From NCBI RefSeq assembly GCF_001439815.1, contig NZ_JYLM01000002.1, positions 434,001-498,000 of the forward strand: a stretch of 64,000 bases of DNA. Direction: 5' to 3'. The notes beneath the pieces are model-generated. The model had not been told where the DNA came from. It saw nothing but the letters and a program-made list of their open reading frames with translations, and made no database searches. Position numbers and translations under genes: made by a program. This stretch comes from Pseudomonas orientalis. GTDB taxonomy: Bacteria > Pseudomonadota > Gammaproteobacteria > Pseudomonadales > Pseudomonadaceae. This document shows positions 1 through 8,311 of this stretch, in pieces; within the stretch, counting starts at the first letter, position 1, and each line of letters opens with the position of its first letter.

Positions 1-145
1 CGGTAGAAACCGGCCAGAAGCGGACTATGGACACTATACTCATGGCTCCGTAATCTTCCTGTTAAGCCAGTCGTTTTTCTCTACCTCTACTGACGGACGT
101 TCCCCTGCTAGTTTTTAAGGCTGTGGAACACCTCACAAGTCAAAC

Positions 146-152
146 ATTAGGC
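146..152 (+). other. possible integron core site at the cassette 5' edge
   Basis: The heptamer ATTAGGC lies five bases before the first ATG. Integron cassettes normally begin after a GTTRRRY core, and this differs at the first base. Its partner is the attC-like site at 926-985. Bases 1-145 hold no gene or clear element that I can recognise. This is an inference from similarity; the site could be fortuitous. Confidence 0.35.
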
Positions 153-157
153 GTGAA

Positions 158-922
158 ATGAGCATACCGAGACCCTACCGAAGAACGTGCCGACAGTTCG
201 CCGATGGAAGCTATTCCGAAGGTGGGCGGTGGATGTATTTGCTACATCCAAAATATGCGACAGATCCAAGACACTATGTTCGAGCATTCCTATTGCTACA
301 ACAGGATTTGCTAGAGTTATTCTCATTTATTGAACCAAGCGATTCAAATTTAAATACTTATTCTCATCGAATACAGCAACTACTGATGAGAACATGCGTG
401 GAAATCGAAGCAAATTTCACAGCCATCTTTCTAGATAACGAATTTCCCAGAGCAAATCAAAGCCTAAACATTGGCGATTATAAGCTGATCAATCGCTCAC
501 ACAGACTTTCGGCCTTTGAAATTCGCATTCCTGGCTGGAAAGGCATCCACGGTCATCGTAAGCCATTTGCAAATTGGAACACGGATGAACCGCTACGTTG
601 GTACCAGGCTTACAACAAGTCAAAACACAACAGGCACGAGAATTTTCACCTTGCGACATTCGACGCTTTAATGGATGCGTTCGCCGGGCTCAATGTTCTC
701 ATATCCGCCCAGTTTATGAATGAGGAATACGGGCCGGGTAGTAAGTCCCTATCGATCAGCGGTAACTATACATATGAAGGAAATGATGGAATGGAGGCAT
801 CTATTGGCGACATGCTTAGGATTCGCTTTCCCACAGACTGGCCAACTGTTGATAGCTATGAATTTGATTGGAGTGCCTTGTCCACGCTGGACGATCCATT
901 CGTCAACTATGTGTATGAATAG
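158..922 (+). CDS. hypothetical protein, possible integron-cassette gene
   Basis: A 254-residue soluble protein of unrecognised function. There is no signal peptide or membrane segment. The C-terminal half has an N-K-S-K-H-N-R-H-E stretch (about residues 153-161) followed by a predicted helix rich in Ala and Leu. This faintly recalls HEPN-like helical bundles, but the match is too weak for a call. The ATG follows AGG with 7 bases of spacing. The gene is AT-rich compared with the core genes to the right. An attC-like palindrome follows directly (926-985) and a core-site-like heptamer precedes it, so it may have arrived as an integron cassette. It stands alone on the plus strand. The reading frame is intact. 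Function unknown. Confidence 0.7.
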   Translation: MSIPRPYRRTCRQFADGSYSEGGRWMYLLHPKYATDPRHYVRAFLLLQQDLLELFSFIEPSDSNLNTYSHRIQQLLMRTCVEIEANFTAIFLDNEFPRANQSLNIGDYKLINRSHRLSAFEIRIPGWKGIHGHRKPFANWNTDEPLRWYQAYNKSKHNRHENFHLATFDALMDAFAGLNVLISAQFMNEEYGPGSKSLSISGNYTYEGNDGMEASIGDMLRIRFPTDWPTVDSYEFDWSALSTLDDPFVNYVYE

Positions 923-925
923 TAC

Positions 926-985
926 GCCTAATAATTCATCCAAGCTAACGCCGTCTCGCGGCGTGGTATGACTTAGGAGTTTGCG
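926..985 (+). repeat. attC-like integron recombination site
   Basis: The 60-bp stretch starts with GCCTAAT, continues with AATTCATCCAAGC, has a central GCCG-tctcg-CGGC hairpin and ends with GTTTGCG. This is the layout of short attC sites: R'' core, conserved AATTCATTCAAGC-like arm, short loop, complementary arm, R' core. It lies 4 bases after the stop codon of the preceding gene, where a cassette attC belongs. Both core sites differ from the RYYYAAC/GTTRRRY consensus, so the site is probably degenerate. No integrase gene is visible in the window. Confidence 0.6.
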
Positions 986-1162
986 ATAGTCGGATACTGG
1001 TCGGAAGCGGCTGAGCACGTCCGGCTGCAATCGGCTAGAAGCGGACGCTCACTCAAGACAACTGCTCGCAAATTGTATAACTGGAAGGGAAAAGGATGTA
1101 GCGGTGCGTATTCCACGCATGCATGGCACAATCGTTACTCATATGAACACTGGGAGAAATAT

Positions 1163-1996
1163 ATGTCCGATTCAGGAAATGTCAAAAGCACGATTGATGC
1201 AGTCACAGGCCTAGTCAAAGAAGTTCCGATTTATCAAGACTTGCTGCAGCCCTCGGTTCGAGAGATCGGGAAAGGATTACACACTGTAGCCAAGACAGTG
1301 AATATCGCATTATCACCTCTTAGCACTCTAGTTTGGGGTTATGATCAACTCAGCAAATTTGTGACGACAAAAGTAGCGGAAAAGCTTAAAGATACACCGG
1401 TTGAAAATATAATACCGCCTAAGCTTAATGTGGCAGGGCCCGCATTGGATGCCCTTCGATACATTGGCCATGAAGAAGCACTTAGTGATTTGTATGCCAA
1501 TCTTTTGGCCACAGCCATGGATAAAGCAACAGCAGAATCTTCTCATCCTGCATTCGTTGAGATAATTCGCCAGATGACGGCTGATGAAGCGAAAATAATG
1601 AAATTGTTTTTAGACCGAAATGCTTTCCCAATAATAACTATTCGAGCAGAAGTCAAAGAAAGCAACGCGGGATACGACCACACAATACTAATAAACTTCC
1701 TTGGTGATGATGCGCATTGCGAACTACCTAACATGAGCCCTTACTACATAGACAATTTGCGGCGTCTGGGGCTTGTAGAGATTCTGCCTGTATATGGCCT
1801 ACACGATTCTGATGGGTATAGCAGATTGGAAAGTGGCGAAGAAACCCAAAAAATACTCCTCGGCATTTCAGAAAAAACCGAATATGAAGCTAGAGTAATT
1901 CGCGGCGGCGTTAAAATCTCTCCGTTGGGGAGCTTGTTTCTAGATGCCTGTATTAAACTAAAAGCCTCGTCGTCCGACACCCCACGTTTTGTGTAG
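1163..1996 (+). CDS. Abi-alpha (DUF4393) family protein
   Basis: A 277-residue protein matching my recollection of the DUF4393/Abi-alpha family. Its hallmark core is P-P-K-L-N-V-A-G-P-A-L-D-A-L-R-Y, then an E-x-L-x-D-L-Y-A-N-L-L-A segment, a conserved S-H-P-A-F-V-E-I-I-R-Q-M block and a winged-helix-like C-terminus (Y-I-D-N-L-R-R-L-G-L-V-E). Members are linked by name to abortive phage infection, but the biochemistry is not established. The start at 1163 is chosen because GGGAG precedes it by 6 bases; the longer frame upstream has no such site. The gene is AT-rich and sits between the cassette-like gene and a HEPN gene, which fits a small defence-type cluster. The anti-phage role is inference. 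Confidence 0.75.
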   Translation: MSDSGNVKSTIDAVTGLVKEVPIYQDLLQPSVREIGKGLHTVAKTVNIALSPLSTLVWGYDQLSKFVTTKVAEKLKDTPVENIIPPKLNVAGPALDALRYIGHEEALSDLYANLLATAMDKATAESSHPAFVEIIRQMTADEAKIMKLFLDRNAFPIITIRAEVKESNAGYDHTILINFLGDDAHCELPNMSPYYIDNLRRLGLVEILPVYGLHDSDGYSRLESGEETQKILLGISEKTEYEARVIRGGVKISPLGSLFLDACIKLKASSSDTPRFV

Positions 1997-2150
1997 ACAA
2001 GTTGCCGATTACTACTATTCGCAACCGGCAGCTTTCGGCTAAACGTGTCCTTTGGGTGTAGAGGGGACGCTCAACGTTTTATTTTTTAGCTCTCAAGCGA
2101 TTTATTTTGTACAACTTAAAAGCCGACAGATAAAAAATAGAGGGCTGAAT

Positions 2151-3398
2151 ATGAAGATAGGATGGAAGACTAAAAATAGCAATTTGAAGCCCGAAGAAAT
2201 TATTAAAAAAATTGAGAGTATAAAAAAAATAACCGTTGATGGTCGAGTATCATTCGAAGCCTTTGAATATCACAATGCCTTCGCAAGCCTTTTCTCAATG
2301 ATTGAGTTAACGTCAAAATCGGACGGACTAAATCTTGACTCAATTCTGTCCAGAAGTATTTCAATCACTGCTACGGCAGGAGTGCTCACTAAAGATGCGC
2401 TAATGGAAAACATTCAGAAAATTTGTCGAGCTGAGCTCGCTACCAGAGAAGAAAAATATTGTTTCCTCACTTCTGTATCCATCAACCCTGCTCACCTGAC
2501 TCTTAAGTCAATATACATTGAAGATACACATATAAATTTATTTTCTGGAGACTATCCTAAAAAATACTACTCTAGGAGCCGGGAGATTAAGGCATCTCAC
2601 CGTACGTTGAATGACGAACATGAGCAATATTGCAAGGTTAAGATCCAGTTGAAAGCCAAAACCGACCAGGGAGCCACGACGAAAGCACTGAGAAGCTTAG
2701 ACATACTCAGAGCGATTATGGCGTTATTTGGAAATTCGAGTATGGAGCTAATGGGAAATAAACAGGCCGCCATAAATAAAGTCAGGCTGGGGCAGACGCA
2801 CACATTACACTACTTTAGTGGCAAGCCAGCAAAATCGACTGTATGGTATGAACCATATTTTGAAGCAGGTAAAGTATACTCACCATCGAAGCCGGAAGTA
2901 TTTGGTAAAAACGTCAAGTGGGCTCTTTCAAGATTAAAAACATGCAAATACGGTAGAGTAATAAAGGACTCGCTACTTCGATACGTCCGAGCACTGGATG
3001 AAAGAGAACACAATTCGGCTCTTATAAGGCTTTGGGGCGCACTAGAATGTCTTGCATCACCATCTGACTCAAATAAAGATGGCATACCTCGACGCTGCGC
3101 TTTCTTATTCGAAGAAAGCGAGTTTCATCAACAAGTACTTGAACACCTTCGTGAACATAGGAATCAGAGCGTACATGCCGGCGAAGAAAGCGAGCGCGCT
3201 AAAACATATTGTTATCAAATACAGTTTTATTTCAGAGAGCTCATCTTATTTCATCTACGCCGATCCGACGACTTCCAGTCTTTAGCCGAAGCTAACCAGT
3301 TTCTCGACCTGCCAGCGAAACCAAGCGATCTACAAAGAAAGATTGATCTGTATAAAAAGGCGTTAGAGTTTCAAGGCGGATCTACGGATATCCAATGA
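2151..3398 (+). CDS. HEPN-domain protein (ApeA-like candidate)
   Basis: A 415-residue protein with an unrecognised N-terminal part (about 1-280) and a C-terminal helical HEPN-like domain. The domain shows L-I-R-L-W-G-A-L-E-C-L, then R-C-A-F-L-F, and the R-N-Q-S-V-H sequence at residues 337-342. That sequence matches the R-x4-6-H active-site motif of HEPN ribonucleases, with the polar residue next to Arg. HEPN nucleases of this kind act in abortive defence and toxin-antitoxin systems. The ATG at 2151 follows GAGGG; an upstream in-frame start (2052) has no good ribosome site. The gene is AT-rich with a high Lys/Ile content and lies 154 bp after the Abi-alpha gene. The ApeA likeness is a suggestion only, and target and trigger are unknown. 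Confidence 0.65.
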   Translation: MKIGWKTKNSNLKPEEIIKKIESIKKITVDGRVSFEAFEYHNAFASLFSMIELTSKSDGLNLDSILSRSISITATAGVLTKDALMENIQKICRAELATREEKYCFLTSVSINPAHLTLKSIYIEDTHINLFSGDYPKKYYSRSREIKASHRTLNDEHEQYCKVKIQLKAKTDQGATTKALRSLDILRAIMALFGNSSMELMGNKQAAINKVRLGQTHTLHYFSGKPAKSTVWYEPYFEAGKVYSPSKPEVFGKNVKWALSRLKTCKYGRVIKDSLLRYVRALDEREHNSALIRLWGALECLASPSDSNKDGIPRRCAFLFEESEFHQQVLEHLREHRNQSVHAGEESERAKTYCYQIQFYFRELILFHLRRSDDFQSLAEANQFLDLPAKPSDLQRKIDLYKKALEFQGGSTDIQ

Positions 3399-3427
3399 CG
3401 CCATTGCAGAAAAGCTCATGAGTATCC

Positions 3428-3447
3428 ACTACTCGATCCCGAGTAGT
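3428..3447. terminator. palindrome after the HEPN gene
   Basis: ACTACTCG-atcc-CGAGTAGT is a perfect 8-bp stem with a 4-base loop, 30 bases after the HEPN stop codon. No T-run follows, so termination is uncertain. The rest of 3448-3663 holds no gene that I can support. Confidence 0.3.
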
Positions 3448-3663
3448 GCTTGCGCGGAGGAACGGCAAGAATGCCATATTGTGTTAGCAATACCCATAGC
3501 GCCAGCATGAGCGCCGCAAGGGTGTCGCGTGGTGGTAACGAGCAAGATGTTTCGACTACGACGGTTCACCCGAAGCCGGCATTTACTAAGGTCTGCTTTC
3601 GGCCAAAAGCTGCCGCTCACTTGAGATAAATTTCGAACGCCCCAAAGCCTGTTAACATGCGTC

Positions 3664-4221
3664 TCAACGCGCACATTGGCCTATTCGAAGAAAATCTTTA
3701 AGCGCCGCCTGATAGAGCTTAAATGGCTGATTGTCCGTATTGAATAGTGCAAATGGAATCAACGTGAGATGTGAAAACGACGTAGAGTTTATCGTGTAGG
3801 TTTTCTGCCTGCAAAAGCGCTGATCCTTATTCAATATAAAATCATACTTGAAAAGGTTAGTCCGCGTACACCAACTGGGGATCAAACCCAGACTCAAGCC
3901 CGTCAGGTAATCTTGTCCGCAAGCGCCGCCAGATGAGAACTCCGAGATCTTTATTTCTAACGCCGGCAGGGTTGGGACGGCGAGGCTGGAGCCCGTATCC
4001 CGTGCATCGGGAACAACCTTGAGTGTCGCTGCGTATGCGCCCTTGCCGAAGCGACTGTTTTTCCATGGGGAGTTTATTGCGTAACTGAAGCTGGAGATGA
4101 TTTCTTGTGTCTCGGGTTCAGCGGGTTCGTGGATTGTCGGCTGGGACGAATAAGATGTGCAGCCGGAACAGAATATCGCAATGCTGACAAACACCAACCC
4201 ATTGGCTTTTAAGCGACGCAT
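3664..4221 (-). CDS. putative lipoprotein of unknown function
   Basis: A 185-residue protein with a short basic N-terminus, a hydrophobic stretch and a lipobox-like F-C-S-G-C ending at Cys21. It is predicted to be exported and lipidated. The Cys at the -3 position is unusual but tolerated. The mature part is rich in Ser, Thr and Pro near the N-terminus, and has further Cys residues at about 100, 118 and 137 that could form disulfides. I recognise no family. It is a single gene on the minus strand, opposite to its left-hand neighbour, with somewhat higher GC than the genes before it. Confidence 0.65.
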   Translation of the reverse strand: MRRLKANGLVFVSIAIFCSGCTSYSSQPTIHEPAEPETQEIISSFSYAINSPWKNSRFGKGAYAATLKVVPDARDTGSSLAVPTLPALEIKISEFSSGGACGQDYLTGLSLGLIPSWCTRTNLFKYDFILNKDQRFCRQKTYTINSTSFSHLTLIPFALFNTDNQPFKLYQAALKDFLRIGQCAR

Positions 4222-4573
4222 ACTCAGCTTTCCCTAACTATCAATTAGCCGACATTCCTGTGACTTAATACCGTATAGCATCTTATCTACACACCATATT
4301 GCTGAATCAGAATAACAGGGCAGGCTGTACGCGCGACACATCGGGAGAGAGAAAAGGCCGCGGCGATGCTTTCTTTGCCCCAATCCAATGCGAGCCCGCG
4401 AACTGATCGCCGGGTTTCTGGACCCTGCCATCGGGAGCGTGACGCATGCTTATCAACTGGATGTGAGGTCGCTCGATAACCCCGACAGAGTGTTCGGAAT
4501 GTCGCCCGGGCAGTTGCAGGGACGACTCGCCGCTGTCGCCATGAGGGTATGGGGCAACGGCACCCGCCCTCCG
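4222..4573. other. intergenic stretch without a supported gene
   Basis: About 350 bases between two minus-strand genes. A plus-strand frame (4388-4831) is open but overlaps the better-looking minus gene at 4574-4852, and its product resembles nothing I know. I see no repeat, tRNA or clear promoter here. Confidence 0.4.
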
Positions 4574-4852
4574 CTAACGCGGCCTTTTATCCAAGTTAAA
4601 TTTGCTCAACAATTCGGCACCGTCAGTGACACCAAGAATCTGATCGATTGCAGCGATTTTAAAGCTTGCATTGGCGATCTGAAAATCTGCGTTGTTGTAT
4701 GCAGCCTCCGCCTCATTGTGGAGCGCGTAAGCCATGTGCGCCGCGACACGGACGCTCATGGATGCATCTACATCTGTGCCCAGATAATCGGCAAGCAATG
4801 TCCTGATCTCGAGCAGTGCGAGCGCGAGTAGCCTGGTCTGGTCAGTTTGCAT
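4574..4852 (-). CDS. small helical hypothetical protein
   Basis: A 92-residue, strongly alpha-helical, acidic protein. The composition looks natural (L-L-A-L-A-L-L-E-I-R-T-L-L-A-D-Y-L-G near the start, A-A-I-D-Q-I-L-G-V near the end), which favours it over the overlapping plus-strand frame. No signal peptide or catalytic motif is visible. The ATG has a GGGA about 7 bases upstream. Function unknown. Confidence 0.55.
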   Translation of the reverse strand: MQTDQTRLLALALLEIRTLLADYLGTDVDASMSVRVAAHMAYALHNEAEAAYNNADFQIANASFKIAAIDQILGVTDGAELLSKFNLDKRPR

Positions 4853-4939
4853 AAAGTGATCCCGTATTCTAAAAACGAGAGTGCTAGTGAATTCGTAAGG
4901 TTACATAAACGCTCGGTCGGGAAAAAGTGACGATTGGGG

Positions 4940-5410
4940 TCAAGCGTCTATGTCATTTATCAGTTCGCGCCAGACATCCCTGGCCTTCTGTTCCGAGGTA
5001 AAAACTTGTACTTTTGGATGCCAGAACTCCCCCTCAATTACGATGCATTCCAGGGTAGAGTCTTGAAACGTAAAGACATAATGGATGGCATTTTCTAGAA
5101 ACCGCTGTTTATCGTGTCGCGGATGAGTGGCGTTTCTCTGCTCAAGCTCTGCTAGCCAAGGTGAATTATCTATTCGATGAATGTGGTAATGCTTGAGGCC
5201 AAGTCTGACAAGCGGATGTGCCCCCAAAGCCTCGTCGTTTGGGGAGCCGAACTGAATTTTTTTAACCAGGGGAAAATGGATTACAACTATTTGTTCCCCA
5301 GCGGCGCAATACCTTAAACATAGCTGCGTGTCGGTGGCAAACACGACGGGTTCGGGGGATGTACTTGGTTGTGGCCAGCGGTCGAGCAGCACTACTGTTG
5401 CAAATGACAT
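4940..5410 (-). CDS. hypothetical protein
   Basis: A 156-residue soluble protein without a recognised domain. It opens with M-S-F-A-T-V-V-L-L-D-R-W-P and has a mixed beta pattern with a tryptophan-rich C-terminus (E-F-W-H-P-K-V-Q-V-F). The ATG at 5410 is preferred over an upstream TTG at 5440 because the intervening residues look like leader sequence. It is separated from its neighbours and probably transcribed alone. Function unknown. Confidence 0.6.
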   Translation of the reverse strand: MSFATVVLLDRWPQPSTSPEPVVFATDTQLCLRYCAAGEQIVVIHFPLVKKIQFGSPNDEALGAHPLVRLGLKHYHIHRIDNSPWLAELEQRNATHPRHDKQRFLENAIHYVFTFQDSTLECIVIEGEFWHPKVQVFTSEQKARDVWRELINDIDA

Positions 5411-5527
5411 ATCGAAGCCTAGTGAATAAACAGGAGGCAAACAGAGTGGGAGAGCGACGCGTTGTCGTCAAATGGTTCTGATCGCTACGGGACTATAGGG
5501 GGCAGACCACGATTAATCAGAAAGTCA

Positions 5528-5564
5528 GGGTCGGACCACACTCTATATAGTGGTGGCCTGACCC
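5528..5564. repeat. imperfect palindrome with TATATAG centre
   Basis: GGGTCGGACCACACT and AGTGGTGGCCTGACCC face each other around a CTATATAG centre. The arms match with a few mismatches and small gaps. It lies in the gap between two minus-strand genes and may be a hairpin-forming intergenic repeat or an upstream terminator. No T-run is present. Confidence 0.35.
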
Positions 5565-5579
5565 CGTTTGTACTTGAAG

Positions 5580-5840
5580 TCAGGTATCCGAGTCGGATCC
5601 ATGCTCCACTTGAGTGCTTACCCCAAACAATCGGTCGGCTATCTGTCGACCACGCTCCAGCCCTTCAGCCGTCAACCAAATCGATTTGTTCTTGTTCACC
5701 GGATTGCTGATGAAACCGTGTTCATGCAGTCGGCTCATGGTCTCGAAGTCGAACCCTTTCCAAGCATTGCCGTTATCAAAACTGAAGGTTACCAACAGGG
5801 CAAGAATGGCTTCTTCAATCAATTTATCGTCGTATTCCAT
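5580..5840 (-). CDS. DUF6429 family protein
   Basis: An 86-residue protein that I recognise as DUF6429: M-E-Y-D-D-K-L-I-E-E-A, F-S-F-D-N-G-N-A-W-K-G-F-D-F-E and W-L-T-A-E-G-L-E-R-G-R-Q-I-A-D-R-L-F. The fold suggests a winged-helix-like small protein; its role is not established. A GGAG lies 8 bases before the ATG. It sits directly downstream of a decayed IS66 transposase on the same strand, so it probably came in as a passenger of that element. The reading frame is intact although the transposase is not. Confidence 0.8.
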   Translation of the reverse strand: MEYDDKLIEEAILALLVTFSFDNGNAWKGFDFETMSRLHEHGFISNPVNKNKSIWLTAEGLERGRQIADRLFGVSTQVEHGSDSDT

Positions 5841-5899
5841 GATCGTTGCTCCGCTCGTTCTTTAAACTCATCTTAAGCCCTACCTGGCCATCAAAATGG

Positions 5900-6150
5900 A
5901 CAGCGCGTTTGACTAAGCGACACCGGTTTGCGCACCCAAGGCGTTGTAACCAGCGTAATCATCGGTCGTCAGGTAGCCATGATAGCTTTCGAGCAATCAA
6001 ATTCAGCAAGGGTTACGGGGTTTTTAGGGTCAGCAGTCCGCTCTGACTTGCGCCCGAAAAAACGCTGCTGCAACAGCGCGTTTTCTTCTTCAAGACGAAC
6101 GATGGCACCGACTTGCTTTTCCAATTTCCCCCAACCCCTTTAGGGCAATT
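5900..6150 (-). pseudogene. degraded IS66-family transposase (tnpC) remnant
   Basis: Read on the minus strand, about 6130-6000 encodes L-E-E-E-N-A-L-L-Q-Q-R-F-F-G-R-K-S-E-R-T, the leucine-zipper and GRKSE region at the start of IS66 TnpC. In another frame, about 6000-5930 encodes G-Y-L-T-T-D-D-Y-A-G-Y-N-A-L-G, the catalytic-domain block around the second Asp of IS66 transposases. The normally large intervening part is missing, so an internal deletion plus a frameshift joined the two ends. A stop follows soon after. No terminal repeats were identified. The remnant cannot make a transposase. Confidence 0.75.
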
Positions 6151-6235
6151 GCCCACGTAATACCGCCTTTTAAGCTTGCTGAAACGTTTCATCGCGTTTA
6201 TAAAACGTCTACAACTCCAAAAAAAGGCTACCCCC

Positions 6236-7450
6236 ATGACCCCCCTCAAACTCGTTGTTGCCCTTACCGCACTCTCCGCCGCCTCCCACGCCATGGCCTG
6301 GGATTACGTCCTCCTCGACACCGACAAAGCCGCCCAGAACTGGCAGGTCACCAGCCAGCAACTGGGCGTGCAAACCGACAAACCCTTCAGCGTTACCTTG
6401 CGCACCTTGCACGGCGGTCGGCAGGAGGGCGTGAGCATTGTCGATATCGATAACGGCACGATGAAGCTCTCGGTGGTGCCGACTCGCGGTATGAACGTGT
6501 TGCAGGCTTCGGTCGGCGATGTGCGCATGGGGTGGGATTCGCCGGTCAAGGAGGTGGTCAATCCTTCCTTTATCGAGCTCAATGGTCGCGGTGGGCTGGG
6601 CTGGTTGGAAGGGTTCAACGAGCTGGTCACCCGTTGCGGCTACGAATGGGTCGGCCACCCTGGCATGGACAACGGTGAACTGCTGACACTGCATGGTCGG
6701 GCCGCGAATATTCCTGCGAACAAAGTCACCCTGCATATCGATGAAAAACCGCCGTACGCCATCATCCTGCGCGGTGAACTGAAAGAGCAGGCGTTCAAGA
6801 AGGTCGATTTTTCCGTGGCGACCGAACTGGTCACCGAGCCCGGTAGCGTCGTGTTCGCCCTCAACGACACCCTGACCAACAACGGCGACTATCCGAAGGA
6901 ATACCAGGCGCTGTATCACAGCAACTTCAGCACCCCGTTCTTGGAGCAGGGCTCGCGGTTCGTCGCACCGGTGAAGCAGGTGTCGCCGTTCAACGACAAG
7001 GCCAAGGGCGAATTGGCCGACTGGCAGACCTACCGCGCACCCACCAAGGACTACGACGAAACCGTGTACAACGTGGTGCCCTATGCCGATGCCAAGGGCG
7101 ATACCTTGACTGTGCTGCATAACAAGGCCGGCAGCCTGGGCGTGTCGGTCGGTTTCAATACGCAGACACTGCCGGTGTTTTCCCTGTGGAAAAACACCGA
7201 TACCCAAGGGCAGGGCTATGTCACTGGGTTGGAGCCGGGGACAAGTTTTTCCTACAACCGCCGTTATCAGCGGCCACTGAATCTGGTACCCACCATCGGG
7301 GCCAAGGAACACAAGCAGTTCCGCATCAGCTACAGCTTGCTGGCGGATAAGGCGGCTGTGGACGGGGCCCTGAAGCAGGTCAGCGAAATTCAGGCCGGGC
7401 GCGAGACCGAGGTGCGGCAGACGCCGTTGGTTGATTTGACCAAGGAGTAA
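6236..7450 (+). CDS. DUF4432 / aldose-1-epimerase-like exported protein
   Basis: A 404-residue protein with a Sec signal peptide (about 1-21, ending A-S-H-A-M-A). The body matches the DUF4432 branch of the galactose-mutarotase-like superfamily: V-V-P-T-R-G-M-N, G-W-L-E-G-F-N-E-L-V-T-R-C-G, L-H-G-R-A-A-N-I-P and a C-terminal G-L-E-P-G-T. The His and Glu residues in these blocks fit a sugar-binding beta-sandwich active site. A periplasmic sugar epimerase or binding role is likely, but the substrate is unknown. The start at 6236 is chosen because the signal peptide begins there; the frame upstream is leader. It is a single gene downstream of the IS66 remnant. Confidence 0.75.
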   Translation: MTPLKLVVALTALSAASHAMAWDYVLLDTDKAAQNWQVTSQQLGVQTDKPFSVTLRTLHGGRQEGVSIVDIDNGTMKLSVVPTRGMNVLQASVGDVRMGWDSPVKEVVNPSFIELNGRGGLGWLEGFNELVTRCGYEWVGHPGMDNGELLTLHGRAANIPANKVTLHIDEKPPYAIILRGELKEQAFKKVDFSVATELVTEPGSVVFALNDTLTNNGDYPKEYQALYHSNFSTPFLEQGSRFVAPVKQVSPFNDKAKGELADWQTYRAPTKDYDETVYNVVPYADAKGDTLTVLHNKAGSLGVSVGFNTQTLPVFSLWKNTDTQGQGYVTGLEPGTSFSYNRRYQRPLNLVPTIGAKEHKQFRISYSLLADKAAVDGALKQVSEIQAGRETEVRQTPLVDLTKE

Positions 7451-7505
7451 GGCCAGCCGACGCGCTGTCGCGCGCCTGCACTGCTTCCACAGGTAGGCGC
7501 GGGGT

Positions 7506-8126
7506 TCATGCCCGGCGCGCCGTCAATAAAACCGTCGCCGCCGCCGACAACAGCCCCGCGCAGCAACGATTGAAGATGCGCTTGCCCCTCGGCTCGGCAA
7601 ACCAGCGGCGCATATGCAGGCCCATATAGGCGTAGGCGCTGATGGCGATCCATTCAAGGGCCAGGAACATCGCGCCCAACAGTGCAAATTGCGCGGTGAT
7701 GGGTTGGCCGGGCACCACGAACTGCGGCAGGAAGGCGGTGAAGATCAGGATGGCTTTGGGGTTGCCCGCCGCCACCAGAAACTCCTGCCGCGCCAATGCC
7801 CATAAGCCCACCTTGCTGGCGGCAATTTCCGCTTCTGCCTGCGGGTCTGCACGCCACAGCTGATAGGCCAGGTAAAACAGATAGGCCGCGCCGAGCAGCT
7901 TGATCCCGTAGAACAACAATTCCGACGTTTGCAGCACCACCGCCAACCCGGCGGAGGCGAGGGCGATCATGCCGGCGAAGGCCAGCAAGCGGCCGAGACC
8001 GGCGAGGCAGGAGATGCGGTAGCCATAGCGGGTGGCGTTGCTCACCGACAACAGGTTGTTGGGGCCGGGTGCCATGTTGAGGGCGAAGCAGGCGGGCAGG
8101 AAGAGGGCGAGGGTGGCGAGGTCCAT
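7506..8126 (-). CDS. LysE/RhtB-family amino-acid exporter
   Basis: A 206-residue inner-membrane protein with about six hydrophobic segments and the family signature A-P-G-P-N-N near residue 20, plus G-N-P-K-A-I-L-I-F in the middle. Members export amino acids or related small molecules by proton exchange. The ATG at 8126 starts the first membrane segment directly; the open frame upstream is non-coding leader. It lies tail-to-tail with the preceding epimerase-like gene, so the 55-bp gap between them is a convergent end. The substrate cannot be told from sequence. Confidence 0.85.
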   Translation of the reverse strand: MDLATLALFLPACFALNMAPGPNNLLSVSNATRYGYRISCLAGLGRLLAFAGMIALASAGLAVVLQTSELLFYGIKLLGAAYLFYLAYQLWRADPQAEAEIAASKVGLWALARQEFLVAAGNPKAILIFTAFLPQFVVPGQPITAQFALLGAMFLALEWIAISAYAYMGLHMRRWFAEPRGKRIFNRCCAGLLSAAATVLLTARRA

Positions 8127-8311
8127 GGCGGCTCCGGGTTGGGTCGGGCGGGAGTGTCGAGAATAAGGGCTATTGGGGCGGTGGGGCAATTCGAGCTTCG
8201 AAAGTGGACGCCCTCCTGCGGCCGGATTACCTAGGATGAAACTTAATTTCGTCATAGGCCCGCGTGCATAGTCAAGCGACAGCATTCAGTGTTCGAAGAT
8301 GGAGCAAACCC

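Noticed and set aside
4388..4831. 147-codon plus-strand frame
   Set aside because: It overlaps a better-composed minus-strand gene and resembles no known protein. It has no clear ribosome-binding site. It could be a decayed gene, but I cannot support it.
6209..7312. 367-codon minus-strand frame opposite the epimerase-like gene
   Set aside because: It is antisense to a gene with a signal peptide and family motifs, and lacks any domain.
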